This document shows positions 41,246-43,569 of a DNA stretch of 43,569 bases, in pieces. The notes beneath the pieces were generated by a model that had not been told where the DNA came from, searched no databases, and was given only the letters and a program-made list of their open reading frames with translations. The stretch lies in contig CANQEU010000016.1 in NCBI GenBank assembly GCA_947595635.1, positions 1 through 43,569 of the forward strand, in the 5' to 3' direction. Each line of letters opens with the position of its first letter. The stretch's first letter is position 1. Origin of the DNA: an uncultured Clostridia bacterium. GTDB lineage: Bacteria > Bacillota > Clostridia > Oscillospirales > Acutalibacteraceae. The position numbers were made by a program, and so were the translations under genes.

Positions 41246-43420
41246 ATGTTTGAAAACTACAAGGTTTTTAAAACCGACTTTGCCGGACGTCCGCTTGTTG
41301 TGGAGACGGGCAAGGTTGCGCAGCTTGCCAACGGAAGCTGTCTTGTTCGCTATGGTGAAACAGTTGTAAACGTGGCGGTGACGGCGTCTGATAAGCCGAG
41401 AGACGGCATCGACTTTTTCCCGCTTTCGGTAGATTTTGAAGAAAAGCTTTATGCGGTAGGAAAGATTCCCGGCTCTTTTCTAAAAAGAGAGGGTCGCCCG
41501 TCAGACAAGGCGATACTTGTATCCCGTGTAATAGACAGACCCATAAGGCCGCTGTTCCCGAAGGATATGAGAAACGACTGCTCGGTTGTCTGCACGGTTA
41601 TGTCGGTTGATCCCGACTGCTCGCCGGAGATAACCGCAATGGTGGGAACATCAATTGCGCTGAGCATATCAGACATTCCGTGGAACGGGCCAATATCCGG
41701 TGTAAGCGTTGGACTTGTTGAAGGCGAATTTGTGATAAATCCTACAGCGCAGCAGAAGGAAAAATCAGAGATGGCGGTAACTGTAGCCTCAACAGACAGC
41801 CGCATTGCGATGATAGAGGCAGGAGCAAACGGCGTAAGCGACGAGACAATGTATGACGGCATTATGGCAGGTCACGAGGCAAACCAGCATATAATCGAGT
41901 TTATAAAGGGCATTCAGGCGGAGATAGGAAAGAGCAAATTCACCTATCCGAGCAACGAGCCGGATCAAGAGATGTTTGAAGCAATCAAGGAATTTGCCAT
42001 TGAAGACATAAAAGCGGCGCTTGACACAGACGACAAAAAGGTTCGTGACGAAAGGCTTTTGCCGATTTATGACGCGGTACACGAAAAATTTGACGAGATA
42101 TATCCCGACAGCGAAGAAAAGATTGACGAATGTCTTTACAAAACGCAGAAATTTGTTGTACGCCGCTGGCTGCTTGACGAGCAAAAGCGTGTTGACGGCA
42201 GAGGCATGAACGAGATAAGACCGCTTGCGGCAGAAACCGCGGTGCTGCCGAGAACTCACGGCTCAGGTCTTTTCACAAGAGGACAAACGCAGGTGCTTTC
42301 CGTTGCGACGCTCGGCCCTGTAAGCGACCAGCAGCTTCTTGACGGAATAGACGATGAAGAAACAAAGCGTTATATGCACCACTACAACTTCCCGTCGTAC
42401 TCTGTTGGAGAAACACGGCCAAGCAGAGGGCCCGGCAGAAGAGAGATAGGCCACGGCGCGCTTGCCGAAAGGGCGCTTGTTCCCGTAATTCCGTCGGTAG
42501 AGGAATTCCCTTATGCAATCAGAGTAGTATCCGAGGTTTTGTCGTCAAACGGCTCAACCTCACAGGGCTCGATATGCGGCTCCACGCTTGCTCTTATGGA
42601 CGCGGGCGTTCCGATAAAAGCACCTGTAGCCGGCATATCCTGCGGACTCATAACAGAGGGCGAGCGCTGGATGACTATGGTTGACATACAGGGTCTTGAG
42701 GACTTCTTTGGCGATATGGACTTCAAGGTTGCCGGCACACACGAGGGAATAACGGCAATTCAGATGGATCTTAAAATAAACGGACTTACGCCTGAAATGG
42801 TAAAGGAAGCTCTTGAAAAGACGCACAAGGCAAGAATATATATTCTTGACGAGATTATGCTTAAAGCGATTTCAGAGCCGAGGCAGGAGCTTTCAAAGTA
42901 TGCGCCGAAGATGCTGACGACGACGATAGCCGTTGACAAAATAAGCGAGGTCATCGGCAAGAGCGGCAAGGTTATAAAGGAGATTCAGGCGGAATGCGAG
43001 GTTAAAATCGACATTGAAGAGGACGGCCATGTATTCATCAGCGGACTTGACATTGAAAACTGCCGCCGTGCGCTTGATATAGTAGAAACAATTGCCAAGG
43101 ATCCGGAGCCGGGCGCAATTTTCAAGGGCAAGGTAACAAGGCTTATGGACTTTGGCGCGTTTGTTGAGATAGCGCCGGGCAAAGAGGGACTTTGCCACAT
43201 CTCTCAGCTTGACGTAAAAAGAACCGAGCGCGTGACGGATGTTGTAAACGTCGGCGATGTTATTTTGGTAAAGGTTCTTGAAATTGACGATAAGGGCAGG
43301 CTGAATCTTTCAAGAAGAGAGGCGCTCATAGAGGTTGAGGGTCTTTCGCCTGAAAACACTGTTGAGCCGAGGCGCGGCGGCGACAGAAGAGGCGCTTACC
43401 GCAAAAACGGCAGAGGCTGA
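41246..43420 (+). CDS. pnp: Polyribonucleotide nucleotidyltransferase (PNPase)
   Basis: A 724-residue full-length PNPase: first RNase PH domain (from about 10), all-helical linker, second RNase PH domain with GDMDFKVAGT (catalytic Asp residues), KH domain with VIGKSGKVIKEIQ (about 580-640) and S1 domain with FKGKVTRLMDFGAFVEI (about 645-715). It degrades RNA 3' to 5' with phosphate and works downstream of RNase Y. ATG 41246 has AGGAGG 8 bases upstream; the open frame up to 41201 lies in the structured leader. A short Arg/Gly-rich tail ends the protein. A terminator follows. Confidence 0.97.
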   Translation: MFENYKVFKTDFAGRPLVVETGKVAQLANGSCLVRYGETVVNVAVTASDKPRDGIDFFPLSVDFEEKLYAVGKIPGSFLKREGRPSDKAILVSRVIDRPIRPLFPKDMRNDCSVVCTVMSVDPDCSPEITAMVGTSIALSISDIPWNGPISGVSVGLVEGEFVINPTAQQKEKSEMAVTVASTDSRIAMIEAGANGVSDETMYDGIMAGHEANQHIIEFIKGIQAEIGKSKFTYPSNEPDQEMFEAIKEFAIEDIKAALDTDDKKVRDERLLPIYDAVHEKFDEIYPDSEEKIDECLYKTQKFVVRRWLLDEQKRVDGRGMNEIRPLAAETAVLPRTHGSGLFTRGQTQVLSVATLGPVSDQQLLDGIDDEETKRYMHHYNFPSYSVGETRPSRGPGRREIGHGALAERALVPVIPSVEEFPYAIRVVSEVLSSNGSTSQGSICGSTLALMDAGVPIKAPVAGISCGLITEGERWMTMVDIQGLEDFFGDMDFKVAGTHEGITAIQMDLKINGLTPEMVKEALEKTHKARIYILDEIMLKAISEPRQELSKYAPKMLTTTIAVDKISEVIGKSGKVIKEIQAECEVKIDIEEDGHVFISGLDIENCRRALDIVETIAKDPEPGAIFKGKVTRLMDFGAFVEIAPGKEGLCHISQLDVKRTERVTDVVNVGDVILVKVLEIDDKGRLNLSRREALIEVEGLSPENTVEPRRGGDRRGAYRKNGRG

Positions 43421-43441
43421 TAAAGCAGAATAAATAAAAAT

Positions 43442-43474
43442 AAATTCCGTATGTCTAAACGGCATACGGGATTT
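43442..43474 (+). terminator. Terminator after pnp
   Basis: A 12-bp stem (43442-43453 with 43463-43474) with one T-G pair, then GTTTTTG. Confidence 0.85.
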
Positions 43475-43497
43475 GTTTTTGTAGGTAAAACATTTTT

Positions 43498-43558
43498 TGA
43501 CGAGGCTCTCGCCTACCGCAGGCAGACCGCCTTGCGGCGACCTGCCTGCTACTTTATA
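43498..43558. repeat. Modular hairpin repeat, module C, inverted
   Basis: On the minus strand GCAGGCAG/CTGCCTGC encloses CGCC/GGCG exactly as in module C at 27057-27088, followed by the same GGCGAGAGCC flank (TAGGCGAGAGCC here). The unit probably continues past the window end. Confidence 0.8.
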
Positions 43559-43569
43559 TTTATTTATTA

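Overview
The window reads as chromosome of a low-to-mid GC Gram-positive Clostridia bacterium. The best fit is an Oscillospiraceae starch degrader of the Ruminococcus bromii type. Reasons are AGGAGG ribosome binding sites, sigma-A promoters of the TTGACA-17-TATAAT type, Clostridia-type gene pairs (ZapA/U32 peptidase, GGGtGRT protein/NifU-like scaffold, MetF/MetH-activation/MetH), and two secreted alpha-amylases plus a cysteine-peptidase-like protein that carry dockerin-type modules, the hallmark of an amylosome or cellulosome. The species assignment is inference.

Layout. 1-2.5 kb: a C_GCAxxG_C_C protein diverges from the two-subunit class I fumarase. 2.6-5 kb: glycogen phosphorylase. 5.3-8.7 kb: zapA, U32 peptidase, dut. 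8.9-10.1 kb: MinD-like ATPase, methylglyoxal synthase. 10.3-14.2 kb: metF, a separate MetH activation-domain gene, and a short MetH. 14.5-17.2 kb: a large M4 metallopeptidase with an unusual double-export N terminus. 17.9-19.0 kb: a Tim44-like zinc-ribbon membrane protein. 19.5-24.9 kb: tandem dockerin amylases. 25.2-26.9 kb: a CYTH protein and the dockerin/BIG2/cysteine-peptidase-like protein. 27.7-28.7 kb: gap. 29.4-33.2 kb: rny, proB, proA. 33.6-35.4 kb: GGGtGRT pair. 35.6-38.5 kb: GNAT, a candidate small RNA, asnB. 38.6-40.3 kb: lipoprotein, hflX. 40.8-43.4 kb: rpsO and pnp with structured leaders.

Together the starch part is coherent. Amylases with CBM26-like starch-binding modules and dockerins would attach to cohesin scaffoldins (not in this window). 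Glycogen phosphorylase, GAPDH and methylglyoxal synthase act on the resulting sugar inside the cell. The rest is housekeeping: RNA decay (RNase Y, PNPase), ribosome (S15, HflX), and amino acid synthesis (Pro, Met, Asn).

The most unusual material is between the genes. Two sequence-unrelated elements, 806-882 and 40452-40585, fold into near-perfect cloverleafs (closing stem plus three arms, almost no unpaired junction bases). Each lies between the two -35 boxes of a divergent promoter pair, outside both predicted transcripts. A second class, modular hairpin repeats built from exchangeable stems, lies mainly in convergent intergenic regions, and one stem covaries through a G-T intermediate. Other notable items are a starch-binding module apparently inserted inside another in the second amylase, a three-way-junction leader before pnp, a C-rich candidate small RNA near 36.3 kb, and a promoter whose -35 and -10 are spanned by a perfect palindrome.

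All structures were found by eye; no folding or database search was run.
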